Assembly: GCF_042653545.1 (NCBI RefSeq)
Contig: NZ_JBHSIS010000008.1
Coordinates: forward strand, 186,001-250,000
Direction of reading: 5' to 3'
Length of the DNA stretch: 64,000 bases
Source of the DNA: Actinophytocola glycyrrhizae
Lineage (GTDB): Bacteria; Actinomycetota; Actinomycetes; Mycobacteriales; Pseudonocardiaceae
The translations under genes and the position numbers were made by a program. How positions within the stretch are numbered: position 1 is the stretch's first letter; the number at the start of each line of letters is the position of its first letter. Positions 19,474-27,494 of the stretch are shown in pieces. The notes beneath the pieces are model-generated. The model had not been told where the DNA came from, ran no database searches, and was given only the letters and a program-made list of their open reading frames with translations.

Positions 19474-19529
19474 CCTTGGTGCCCTGAAAGGCCAGTCCAA
19501 CCTGGGCACCCGGCCGCCGTCGCTGTCGG

Positions 19530-20456
19530 TTACTGCTGCGGTCGTCCCGGCGGGTAGTTGCCCTGCTGGGGGTAGCCGGGGTTCTGCGGGTACTGCTCGT
19601 AGCCCTGCGGCATGCGCTGGTGCTGTTGCGTGCCCTGGGCGCCGGTCGGCATCTGGCTGGGCGCCGAGTGGGCGCCGCCCGCAGGCGCCATGTGTTCCGC
19701 GCGGGTCGGGGCGCCCGTGCGGCTCGCGTCCTCCTGGCCACGCTGGTACGCCTCGGCAGCCGCCTTGGCCTGGGGGATCTCGCTCTCCGCGCGGTGCAGC
19801 CAGTCTTCCCAGCGCTGCTGCATGGGCCGGACCAGCCCGCCGCCGACGCCGATGATCGCGATACCGCCGATGGTGGCCAGCACCGTGATCAGCACCGGGG
19901 TCGTCACCGCGGTCGCGACGCCGATCTGGTTCAGCGCGGCGATGATGCCAAGACCCCAGATGAACACCGACGCGAGCGTGCCGAGCAGCGAACCGTACGA
20001 CAGGCCGCCGAGCGCGTTCGTGATCACGTCCTTGACCGCACGGGCCACCGCGCCCGCCACGACGATGATGACGATCGCCACGACCGCCCTCGGGAGGAAC
20101 GCGACGATGCCGGTCAGCATGGTGCTCACCGGGTTCGAGCCGAACACGCCGAACGCCATCTGCAGCGCGATCAGCAGCACGGCGTAGTACACGAGCTTCG
20201 CGATGATGTCCGAGGCGTCGTACTTGCTCTTCGACATCATGCGGTTGATGCCGCCGCGCTCCACCACGCGGTCGAACCCGACCCGTTCGAGGACCTTGTC
20301 GACGACCTTGCTGAGCGCCTTCGCGATCAGCCAGCCGATGAACAGGATCAGCAAGAACCCGAGCAACTTGGGCACGAACGTCGCAATCGCGCTCCACGCG
20401 TTCGAGATCCCTTGACCGAAATCGACGGCCGCGAGATTGGAACTCTGCAACGCCAC
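19530..20456 (-). CDS. MscS-like / TM-helix (CmpX-type) mechanosensitive channel-like membrane protein
   Basis: 308 residues. GTG 20456 is favoured because AAGGGGG lies upstream and the protein begins VALQSSNLAAVDFGQGISNAW as in relatives; ATG 20501 would add an arginine-rich extension. About four or five hydrophobic helices (e.g. FVPKLLGFLLILFIGWLIAKALSKVVDKVLERVGFDRVVERGG) carry the repeated pattern of small conserved-TM-helix channels. The C-terminal 70 residues are Gln/Pro/Gly-rich and disordered (GYEQYPQNPGYPQQGNYPPG). Likely an osmotic-release or membrane scaffold protein. Confidence 0.78.
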   Translation of the reverse strand: MALQSSNLAAVDFGQGISNAWSAIATFVPKLLGFLLILFIGWLIAKALSKVVDKVLERVGFDRVVERGGINRMMSKSKYDASDIIAKLVYYAVLLIALQMAFGVFGSNPVSTMLTGIVAFLPRAVVAIVIIVVAGAVARAVKDVITNALGGLSYGSLLGTLASVFIWGLGIIAALNQIGVATAVTTPVLITVLATIGGIAIIGVGGGLVRPMQQRWEDWLHRAESEIPQAKAAAEAYQRGQEDASRTGAPTRAEHMAPAGGAHSAPSQMPTGAQGTQQHQRMPQGYEQYPQNPGYPQQGNYPPGRPQQ

Positions 20457-20774
20457 CGCCCCCTTCCAGGCGAGACGGGCACGCCCCTCGTGGACGCGCA
20501 TTGGAGAAAGCCTGTACCCGGAAGGTGACTTGACACACTTCGGAGCTCGTGATCTCACCTGGTCGGGTGAGGTGGGAAATGCCGAATCGGCGGTGATTCC
20601 GGCTTGTTCTCGCAGGTCAGATCACAAAGTCACGTCCGGCGAGCAACGATGGGAACTCTTCCCGCCCGTTCCGTGAATCCATCACTGGCACAGGAGACCC
20701 GCACCTGGAAACGTCGTACGGTACGGGTGTTGTCAGATCGCGGCCTCGACGGCCGCCGTACCCAGGGGGTCGAC
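20457..20774. other. Divergent promoter region of the MscS-like and StrR-like genes
   Basis: No gene seen. It contains both ribosome sites (AAGGGGG on the minus strand at 20460, AGGGGG before 20775) and an imperfect dyad GCCGAATC..GATTCCGGC around 20582-20603. No StrR-type GTTCGA..TCGAAC operator was found by eye. Confidence 0.45.
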
Positions 20775-21650
20775 ATGCCATTCGACGTCGACGGTCCTGT
20801 CACCACAGTCGCCGTGTCGGACGTGCGCGGAGGTCACTCGCCGAGGCAGGGCGGGGAGAGCCTCGAACACGTCCAGACACTCGCCGACACGATCGGCGAA
20901 CTGCCGCCCATCATCGTCCGGCGCGATGACATGCGGGTCGTGGACGGCATGCACCGGCTGCGCGCGGCCCGGCTGCGCGGTGACGAGCGGATCGCGGCCC
21001 GGTACTTCGAGGGCGGTGACGAAGAGGCGTTCGTGCTCGCCGTCCGCACGAACGTGACACACGGACTGCCACTGTCACTGACCGATCGCAAGGCGGCAGC
21101 GGCACGCATCATCGCGTCCCACACGCACTGGTCGGACCGCATGATCGCCACGGTCGCCGGGTTGTCGGCGGCGACGGTCGCCAGGATCCGCAGGTCGCGG
21201 CCGGAGTCGGCGCCGGAGGTGCGGCTGGGGAACGACGGCAAGCTGCGGCCCGTCAACGGCCTGGAGCGGCGGCGGGTGGCGCGGGCGATCCTGATGACCG
21301 AGCCCGACCTGTCGTTGCGGGAGGTGGCGCGGCGGGCGGGCATCTCCCCGGAGACCGCGCGGTCGGTGCGCAGGAAGCTCGCGGAGGCGGGTCCCGCACC
21401 GAGCCCGGACCCTGCGGCGCTGGTGATGCGGCTGCGCTCCGATCCGACGCTCCGGTTCTCGGAGACGGGTCGTGCCCTGCTGCGCCTGCTGGAGGCGCGG
21501 TCGGTGTCGCCGGAGAAATGGGCGGCGATCGCGGCGAACGTGCCACCGCACTGGCGCGACACCGTGGCCAGGATGGCCATCGAATGCTCGGACGCGTGGC
21601 GCGGCTTCGCGGAAACGCTCCTCGCCCCCGGAAACACCAAAGCGGGCTGA
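20775..21650 (+). CDS. StrR-like (ParB-N domain) transcriptional regulator
   Basis: 291 residues from ATG 20775 with AGGGGGT upstream. The N-terminal ParB-like domain (residues ~8-100) shows the StrR-family sequence pattern: GGHSPRQGGESLEHVQTLAD, LPPIIVRRDDMRVVDGMHRL, EAFVLAVRTNVTHGLPLSL, and ASHTHWSDRMIATVAGLSAATVARIRR (helix-turn-helix). A second helix-turn-helix follows (SLREVARRAGISPETARSVRRKL). StrR, NovG and glycopeptide-cluster relatives activate antibiotic biosynthesis operons. No biosynthetic cluster is in this window, so its targets are elsewhere or it has another role. Confidence 0.82.
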   Translation: MPFDVDGPVTTVAVSDVRGGHSPRQGGESLEHVQTLADTIGELPPIIVRRDDMRVVDGMHRLRAARLRGDERIAARYFEGGDEEAFVLAVRTNVTHGLPLSLTDRKAAAARIIASHTHWSDRMIATVAGLSAATVARIRRSRPESAPEVRLGNDGKLRPVNGLERRRVARAILMTEPDLSLREVARRAGISPETARSVRRKLAEAGPAPSPDPAALVMRLRSDPTLRFSETGRALLRLLEARSVSPEKWAAIAANVPPHWRDTVARMAIECSDAWRGFAETLLAPGNTKAG

Positions 21651-21684
21651 ATCCCGCCCGACACGAAAACGCACCCACCACGGA

Positions 21685-21772
21685 TCCCGAACGGGGAACT
21701 CACCGGTCCCGAACGGAGAACTCGCGGGTTCTGAACGCGGGACTCGCGGGTTCTGGATGGGGGACTCGCGGG
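21685..21772. repeat. Four tandem 22-bp repeats
   Basis: Four consecutive 22-base units start at 21685, 21707, 21729 and 21751, with consensus TYCYGAACGGGGRACTCGCGGG. They fill most of the 134 bases between the convergent StrR-like and MMPL genes. No spacers, so not CRISPR. They may act as a terminator or be a REP-type array. Confidence 0.7.
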
Positions 21773-21784
21773 GGGTGGTGGTTG

Positions 21785-23827
21785 TCAGGGGGGTGGGGGT
21801 TGGTGGCGGCTCAGTTTTGCCGGCCACCAGATTCGTTTGCCTATGTCGATGGTCAGGGCCGGTACCAGCAGGGAACGGACGACGATCGTGTCCAGCAGTA
21901 CGCCGAACGCGACGATGAACGCGATCTGGGCCAGGAACAGCACCGGGATCACCGACAGCGCCGCGAACGTCGCCGCGAGCACCACCCCGGCCGACGTGAT
22001 CACGCCGCCGGTCACCGCGAGGCCGCGCAGCGTGCCCTTGCGGGTGCCGGAGGTGAGCGCCTCCTCGCGCACCCGGGTCATCAGGAAGATGTTGTAGTCG
22101 ATCCCCAGCGCCACCAGGAAGATGAACCCGAACAGCGGGATCGCCGGGTCCGCGCCGGGGAAGCCGAACACGTTGTTGAAGACCAGCGCCGACACGCCCA
22201 TGGTCGCCCCGAACGACAGCACCACCGTCGCGATCAGCAGCAGTGGCGCCGCGAGCGCCCGCAGCAGCAACGCCAGCACCAGGAAGATCACCACGAGCAC
22301 GATCGGGATGATCAGGTTGCGGTCGTGGCGGGACGCGGTCTGCACGTCCAGCTGGATCGCGGTCTGCCCGCCGACGCGTGCCTCGGCGCCCGGCACGGCG
22401 TGCACCGCGTCGCGCACGCGTGCCACGGTCGACAGCGCGGCCTCGGAGTCGGCGGCGTCCTCCAGGGTCGCCTGCAGCAGCGTCAGGCCGTTCTTCTCCC
22501 CCGCGGGCCGCACCTGCGCGACCCCGTCGACGTCGGCGGCCCGCGCGACCCGCTCCGCCTGCGGCGACCTGGCGATGATCACCGTCGGCGAGCCGGAGCC
22601 GCCGGGGAAGTGCGCGGACAGCACGTCCTGGCCCCGGCCGGAGTCCACCTCGGTCAGGAAGATGTCGGACTGGGCGGTGCCGTTCGCCTTGAGCTGCGGC
22701 ACGAACGCGACACCCGCGAGCAGCACGAGCGCGGTCACGATCCAGATCAGCCTCGGCCGCGCGCCGACGTGCCGCGCGATCCAGCCCCACATGCCGCGGT
22801 GCTCCGGCTTCTCCGAGCCGTGTTTGGGGAGGAACGGCCAGAACGCGGCCCTGCCGACGAGCGCGAGCGCGGCGGGCAGGAACGTGAGCGACGCGAGCAG
22901 CGCCGCGCCGATGCCGATCGCGGCGACCGGTCCGAGGCCCTGGTTGGAACGCAGGTCGCTGAACAGCAGGCACAGCAGGCCGAGCACGACCGTGCCCGCG
23001 GACGCGGCGATCGGCTCGACCGTCGCACGCCACGCCCTGCGGACCGCGGTGAACCGGTCGTCGACGTCCCGCAGCTCCTCGCGGAACCGGGACACCAGCA
23101 GCAGCGCGTAGTCCGTGGCCGCGCCGAAGACGAGGATGAACAGGATGCCCTGGCTCTGACCGTTGAGCGTCAGCACGTCGTGGTCGGCCAGCTGGTACAC
23201 GACGAACGCGGCGACCCCGAGCGCGAACACCGCCGACAGCACGACGATCAGCGGCAGCAGCGGACTGCGGTACACCACGATGAGGATCAGCACCACGACC
23301 AGGCCCGCGACCAGGAGCAGCAGCCCGTCGATGCCGCCGAACGCGACGACCAGGTCGGCGATCTGCCCGGCGGGGCCGGTGACCAGCACGGTCAGCCCGT
23401 CCGGCGCGCCCTTCGCGACCTCGGCGCGGACCTCGGCAACGACCTTGTCCGGCTCGCCGCCGTCCGCGGCGATCGGCACCACGAACTGCGCCGCCGCCCC
23501 GTCCTCGGACCGCTGCGGCGGCGTCGGCGACCCGGCGACGCCGTCGATCCGCGCGACGGCAGCGCCCCGCTCGGCGAGGAAGCGCAGGTCGTCCTCGGTG
23601 ATGCCGGCCGCGCGCTCCGCGACGACCACGGCGGGCAGCACCTGCTCGTCGCTGAACTGGCGCTGCAGGCGCTCCACCTCGGTCGCTTCCGCGGACTCCG
23701 GCAGGAACGAGGCGTTGTCGTTCGTCGCAACGTCGGAGAGCTTGCCCGCGAACGGTCCGCCGATCCCGCCGATGGCGAGCCAGAGCACGACGAGCAGTGC
23801 GGGTAACCCCCACCGGAATCGACGCAT
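21785..23827 (-). CDS. MMPL/RND-family transporter
   Basis: 680 residues. ATG 23827 (MRRFRWGLPALLVVLWL) starts at the first membrane helix. Two repeats, each with one membrane helix, a large extracytoplasmic loop and about five further helices. Family motifs include NDNASFLPESAEATEVERLQRQF, GAATDYALLLVSRFREEL (the proton-relay helix segment with Asp/Tyr), the second-half counterpart ALGIDYNIFLMTRVREEAL, and LLDTIVVRSLLVPAL. These proteins export lipids or drugs using the proton gradient. It is divergent from ohrR; the 99-base gap includes an OhrR-type operator, so peroxide- or lipid-linked regulation is possible. Confidence 0.9.
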   Translation of the reverse strand: MRRFRWGLPALLVVLWLAIGGIGGPFAGKLSDVATNDNASFLPESAEATEVERLQRQFSDEQVLPAVVVAERAAGITEDDLRFLAERGAAVARIDGVAGSPTPPQRSEDGAAAQFVVPIAADGGEPDKVVAEVRAEVAKGAPDGLTVLVTGPAGQIADLVVAFGGIDGLLLLVAGLVVVLILIVVYRSPLLPLIVVLSAVFALGVAAFVVYQLADHDVLTLNGQSQGILFILVFGAATDYALLLVSRFREELRDVDDRFTAVRRAWRATVEPIAASAGTVVLGLLCLLFSDLRSNQGLGPVAAIGIGAALLASLTFLPAALALVGRAAFWPFLPKHGSEKPEHRGMWGWIARHVGARPRLIWIVTALVLLAGVAFVPQLKANGTAQSDIFLTEVDSGRGQDVLSAHFPGGSGSPTVIIARSPQAERVARAADVDGVAQVRPAGEKNGLTLLQATLEDAADSEAALSTVARVRDAVHAVPGAEARVGGQTAIQLDVQTASRHDRNLIIPIVLVVIFLVLALLLRALAAPLLLIATVVLSFGATMGVSALVFNNVFGFPGADPAIPLFGFIFLVALGIDYNIFLMTRVREEALTSGTRKGTLRGLAVTGGVITSAGVVLAATFAALSVIPVLFLAQIAFIVAFGVLLDTIVVRSLLVPALTIDIGKRIWWPAKLSRHQPPPP

Positions 23828-23889
23828 GCGGGCAGCCTAGATGGCTTGTTGGCAGCATGCTCATTAGTTGAGTGACTCCGGGCACATCA

Positions 23890-23910
23890 AGTTGTGCACA
23901 ACTCAATTGT
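23890..23910. promoter_or_regulatory. Overlapping dyads, probable OhrR/MarR operator
   Basis: AGTTGTGCACAACT (23890-23903) is a perfect 14-bp palindrome, and ACAACTCAATTGT (23898-23910) is a second overlapping dyad (ACAA/TTGT). Both lie between the MMPL and ohrR starts, just upstream of the latter. The AT-rich ACAA..TTGT pattern resembles known OhrR boxes. Confidence 0.6.
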
Positions 23911-23926
23911 GCGTAACGTAAGGGTC

Positions 23927-24391
23927 GTGACGGCCGACGACCTGAAGCTCGAGAAGCAGGTGTGCTTCGCGCTGTACGCGGCGTCCAGGGCGGTCACCGG
24001 CCTCTACCGGCCCGCGCTCGACGCGCTCGGCCTCACCTATCCGCAGTACCTCGTGCTGCTCGTGCTCTGGGAACGTGGCCCCGTGCTGGTCAAGGAACTC
24101 GGCCAGGCACTGGACCTCGACTCGGGCACCCTGTCGCCGCTGCTGAAACGCCTTGAGGCCGCCGGTCTCGTGCGCCGTGCGCGGTGCGCGGAGGACGAGC
24201 GGGCGGTCCGGATTCACCTGACCGACGACGGCGCCGCGCTGCGGGACCGCGCGACCAGCGTGCCGCGCAAGCTCTCCGGCGCGACCGGCATGGCACGCGA
24301 GGACCTCGAGGCACTGCGGCAGAACCTCGTACGACTGACCGAAGAGATCACCGCACAGCAGGACCGGACGAGAAGGGGATCAGCACCGTGA
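23927..24391 (+). CDS. ohrR: OhrR-type MarR-family organic peroxide sensor
   Basis: 154 residues from GTG 23927 (VTADDLKLEKQVCFALY); a GTG at 23894 would lie inside the operator. Winged helix MarR fold: LTYPQYLVLLVLWERGPVLVKELGQALDLDSGTLSPLLKRLEAAGLVRR, wing with DERAVRIHLTDDG. Cys13 in QVCFALY matches the peroxide-reactive cysteine of OhrR. Family knowledge: reduced OhrR represses ohr, and oxidation by organic hydroperoxides releases it. The stop overlaps the ohr start by four bases. Confidence 0.88.
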   Translation: MTADDLKLEKQVCFALYAASRAVTGLYRPALDALGLTYPQYLVLLVLWERGPVLVKELGQALDLDSGTLSPLLKRLEAAGLVRRARCAEDERAVRIHLTDDGAALRDRATSVPRKLSGATGMAREDLEALRQNLVRLTEEITAQQDRTRRGSAP

Positions 24392-24803
24392 ACACCCTCT
24401 ACACGACCAACGCCACGTCCACCGGGGCGGGCCGCAACGGCCACGTCGCGTCCTCGGACGGCGTGCTCGCGCACGACCTGTCCATCCCGAAGGAGATGGG
24501 TGGGCCCGGCGGCGCGGGCACCAACCCCGAGCAGCTGTTCGCCGCGGGCTACGCGGCGTGTTTCCACAGCGCGCTGCAGGGCGTCGCGCGGCGGGAGAAG
24601 GTGTCGGTGCGGGACTCGTCGGTGACCGCGGAGGTCGGCATCGGCAAGGAAGGCGAGGTGTACGGGCTGTCCGTCGACCTGCTCGTGTCGCTGCCGGGCC
24701 TCGACGAGGAGACGAGCAGGAAGCTGGTCGACGCCGCGCACCAGCTGTGCCCGTACTCGAACGCGACCCGCGGCAACATCGACGTGCAGCTGCGGGTGGC
24801 CTG

Positions 24804-24804
<1 letters not shown>
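24388..24804 (+). CDS. ohr: Organic hydroperoxide resistance protein (Ohr/OsmC family)
   Basis: 138 residues from GTG 24388. A thiol peroxidase that reduces organic hydroperoxides using two cysteines: Cys58 in AAGYAACFHSAL and Cys121 in HQLCPYSNATRGNIDV, both present. The N-terminal YTTNATSTGAGRNGHVASSDG carries the conserved Arg16. Length is standard. Coupled to ohrR (GTGA overlap) and to the following oxidoreductase (TGATG), so the three form one peroxide-response operon. Confidence 0.94.
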
Positions 24805-25805
<1,001 letters not shown>

Positions 25806-25810
25806 CCCCT

Positions 25811-25848
25811 CGACGGTGCCCTTCGGGAGGTCCCGAAGGGCACCGTCG
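25811..25848. terminator. Perfect 18-bp stem terminator (bidirectional)
   Basis: Two exactly complementary 18-base arms (CGACGGTGCCCTTCGGGA and its complement) around GG, between the convergent oxidoreductase and SDR genes. Confidence 0.85.
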
Positions 25849-25853
25849 TGGCA

Positions 25854-26558
25854 TCACCACGGCACGCGGCCGCCGACCGAGCTGACGTCCTCGCCGTGGA
25901 AACCGCCCGTGCCGCCGTCGCCGAGCGCGAGGCGGACCGGCACCTCGGCGCCCTGCGCCACCGTGCCGACGCCCTCCCCCGGGGGGAAACCGTTGAGATC
26001 GGTGGCGATCAGGCCGGGATTCACGGCGTTGACCCTGATCGGCGCCAACGCCCGCGCGTACACCAGCGTCAGCGCGTTCAGCGCGGCCTTCGACGAGCTG
26101 TACGCGAGCAGCTGCGGCTCCGCGATCGGGCTGTCGAAGTCGCTGAGCAGCGTCAGCGAGCCGAGCGGGCTCGACAGGTTCACGATCCGCCCCGCCTGCG
26201 CGCGGCGCAGCAGCGGCACGCACGCCCTCGTCACCGTCACGACGCCGAACACGTTGACCTCGAACGCCTCCCGCATCAGGGCCGCGCTCAGGTCGGCGGC
26301 CTCGACGCCCCAGTCGACGGCCACCCCCGCGTTGTTCACGAGCACGTCGAGCGAGGAGAGGCCGGCCACCGCCTCGGCGACGGACTCCTCGTCGGTCACG
26401 TCGAGCCGAACGAACCGCGCGCCGACCGCTTCCGCGGCCTCCTTGCCGCGCACCTCGTCCCGTGCACCGAGATACACGGTCATCCCCTCGGCGACGAGCC
26501 GCCGCGCGATCTCCCTGCCGATCCCCTTGTTCGCTCCGGTAACCAGTGCTGTTTCCAT
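25854..26558 (-). CDS. Short-chain dehydrogenase/reductase (SDR)
   Basis: 234 residues from ATG 26558. Classical SDR: TGANKGIGREIARRL (nucleotide binding), LDVLVNNAGVAVDWG, VNLSSPLGSL (catalytic Ser), LLAYSSSKAALN (Tyr..Lys) and VNAVNPGLIATDL. The short LGARD after strand two suggests NADP preference. Substrate unknown. Divergent from a LysR-family gene across 69 bases, the standard arrangement for LysR control of a neighbouring reductase. Confidence 0.92.
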   Translation of the reverse strand: METALVTGANKGIGREIARRLVAEGMTVYLGARDEVRGKEAAEAVGARFVRLDVTDEESVAEAVAGLSSLDVLVNNAGVAVDWGVEAADLSAALMREAFEVNVFGVVTVTRACVPLLRRAQAGRIVNLSSPLGSLTLLSDFDSPIAEPQLLAYSSSKAALNALTLVYARALAPIRVNAVNPGLIATDLNGFPPGEGVGTVAQGAEVPVRLALGDGGTGGFHGEDVSSVGGRVPW

Positions 26559-26614
26559 GCCACCAGCCCACCAGCGCGGCCGCGCGGTGAGAAGGACCGC
26601 TTCGGTCTGGCGTT

Positions 26615-26629
26615 ATACCTTGGGGGTAT
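26615..26629. promoter_or_regulatory. LysR-type T-N11-A dyad at the lysR start
   Basis: ATACC, five bases, GGTAT; it includes T-N11-A (26616-26628) and overlaps the start codon of the LysR gene. Suitable as an autorepression and divergent-activation site. Confidence 0.5.
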
Positions 26630-27488
26630 GAACGACCTCGAGATCCGGGAGCTGCGGTACTTCCGCGCGGTCGCGGAGGAGCTCAACTTCTCCCGCGCCG
26701 CGCAGCGGCTCGGCATCGCGCAACCACCGCTGTCGCGGGCCATCGGCGCGCTGGAACGCAAGCTGGCGGTGCGGTTGTTCACCCGTGACACCCGCCGGGT
26801 GGCGCTGACCGAGGCTGGCGAGACGCTGCTGGCCGAGGCGGTGCCGATCCTCGACGCGGTGACCGCGGCCGCGCTGCGTACCCGCCGCGCGAACGGGCCG
26901 GTCGTGGTGACGGCGAAACCGGGGGTCGCGTCCGTGCTGCTGAAGGAGGTCGTGGCGGACTGCCCCGGCCCGGTGGAGGTGCTGGTGAGCGGGTACGGCG
27001 AGCAGGCGGCGCTGGTGCGGACCGGTCGCGCCGACGCGGCGCTGATGGGTTCCCCGCACGTCTGGCCGGATCTGGAGGCCGAGCCGCTCGTGACCGAACC
27101 GAGGGTGGCGGCGCTGCCTGCCGGGCACCCGCTCGCGGCGGCCAGGTCGCTCGTGGTGGCCGACCTCGCCGGGCACCCGATGCCGCGCTGGTCCCGTGAG
27201 CTGCCCGCCGAACGCGAGTACTGGACCGGTCAGTCCTCGCCGGTGTCCGGGCCGGAGGTGGCGGACAGCTCGCAGCTGCTGGAGGTCGTCGCGCTGGGGC
27301 AGGCGGTGGCGCTGGTGCCCACGTCGCTCGCCGACAGCTACCGGCGCGCGGACCTGGTCTACCGGCCGGTCACGGACGCGAGCCCGTACACCCTGTCGGT
27401 GGTCTGGGCCGCGGGCAGGCGGGACAGGGAGCTCGCGGCGTTCGTGCGCACCGCGGTCGAGGTGGCGGCGCGGCGGCAGGCGGCCTGA
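26628..27488 (+). CDS. LysR-family transcriptional regulator
   Basis: 286 residues from ATG 26628. The N-terminal winged helix-turn-helix (EIRELRYFRAVAEELNFSRAAQRLGIAQPPLSRAIGALERKLAVRLFTRD) is a textbook LysR domain, followed by a periplasmic-binding-like effector domain (SLVVADLAGHPMPRWSREL, VALGQAVALVPTSLA). No Shine-Dalgarno sequence; the operator-like dyad overlaps the start. It most likely regulates the divergent SDR gene in response to an unknown small molecule. Confidence 0.92.
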   Translation: MNDLEIRELRYFRAVAEELNFSRAAQRLGIAQPPLSRAIGALERKLAVRLFTRDTRRVALTEAGETLLAEAVPILDAVTAAALRTRRANGPVVVTAKPGVASVLLKEVVADCPGPVEVLVSGYGEQAALVRTGRADAALMGSPHVWPDLEAEPLVTEPRVAALPAGHPLAAARSLVVADLAGHPMPRWSRELPAEREYWTGQSSPVSGPEVADSSQLLEVVALGQAVALVPTSLADSYRRADLVYRPVTDASPYTLSVVWAAGRRDRELAAFVRTAVEVAARRQAA

Positions 27489-27494
27489 CCCGGT

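Noticed and set aside
21685..21772. 22-bp repeats as a CRISPR array
   Set aside because: Units are contiguous with no spacers, and no cas genes are near.
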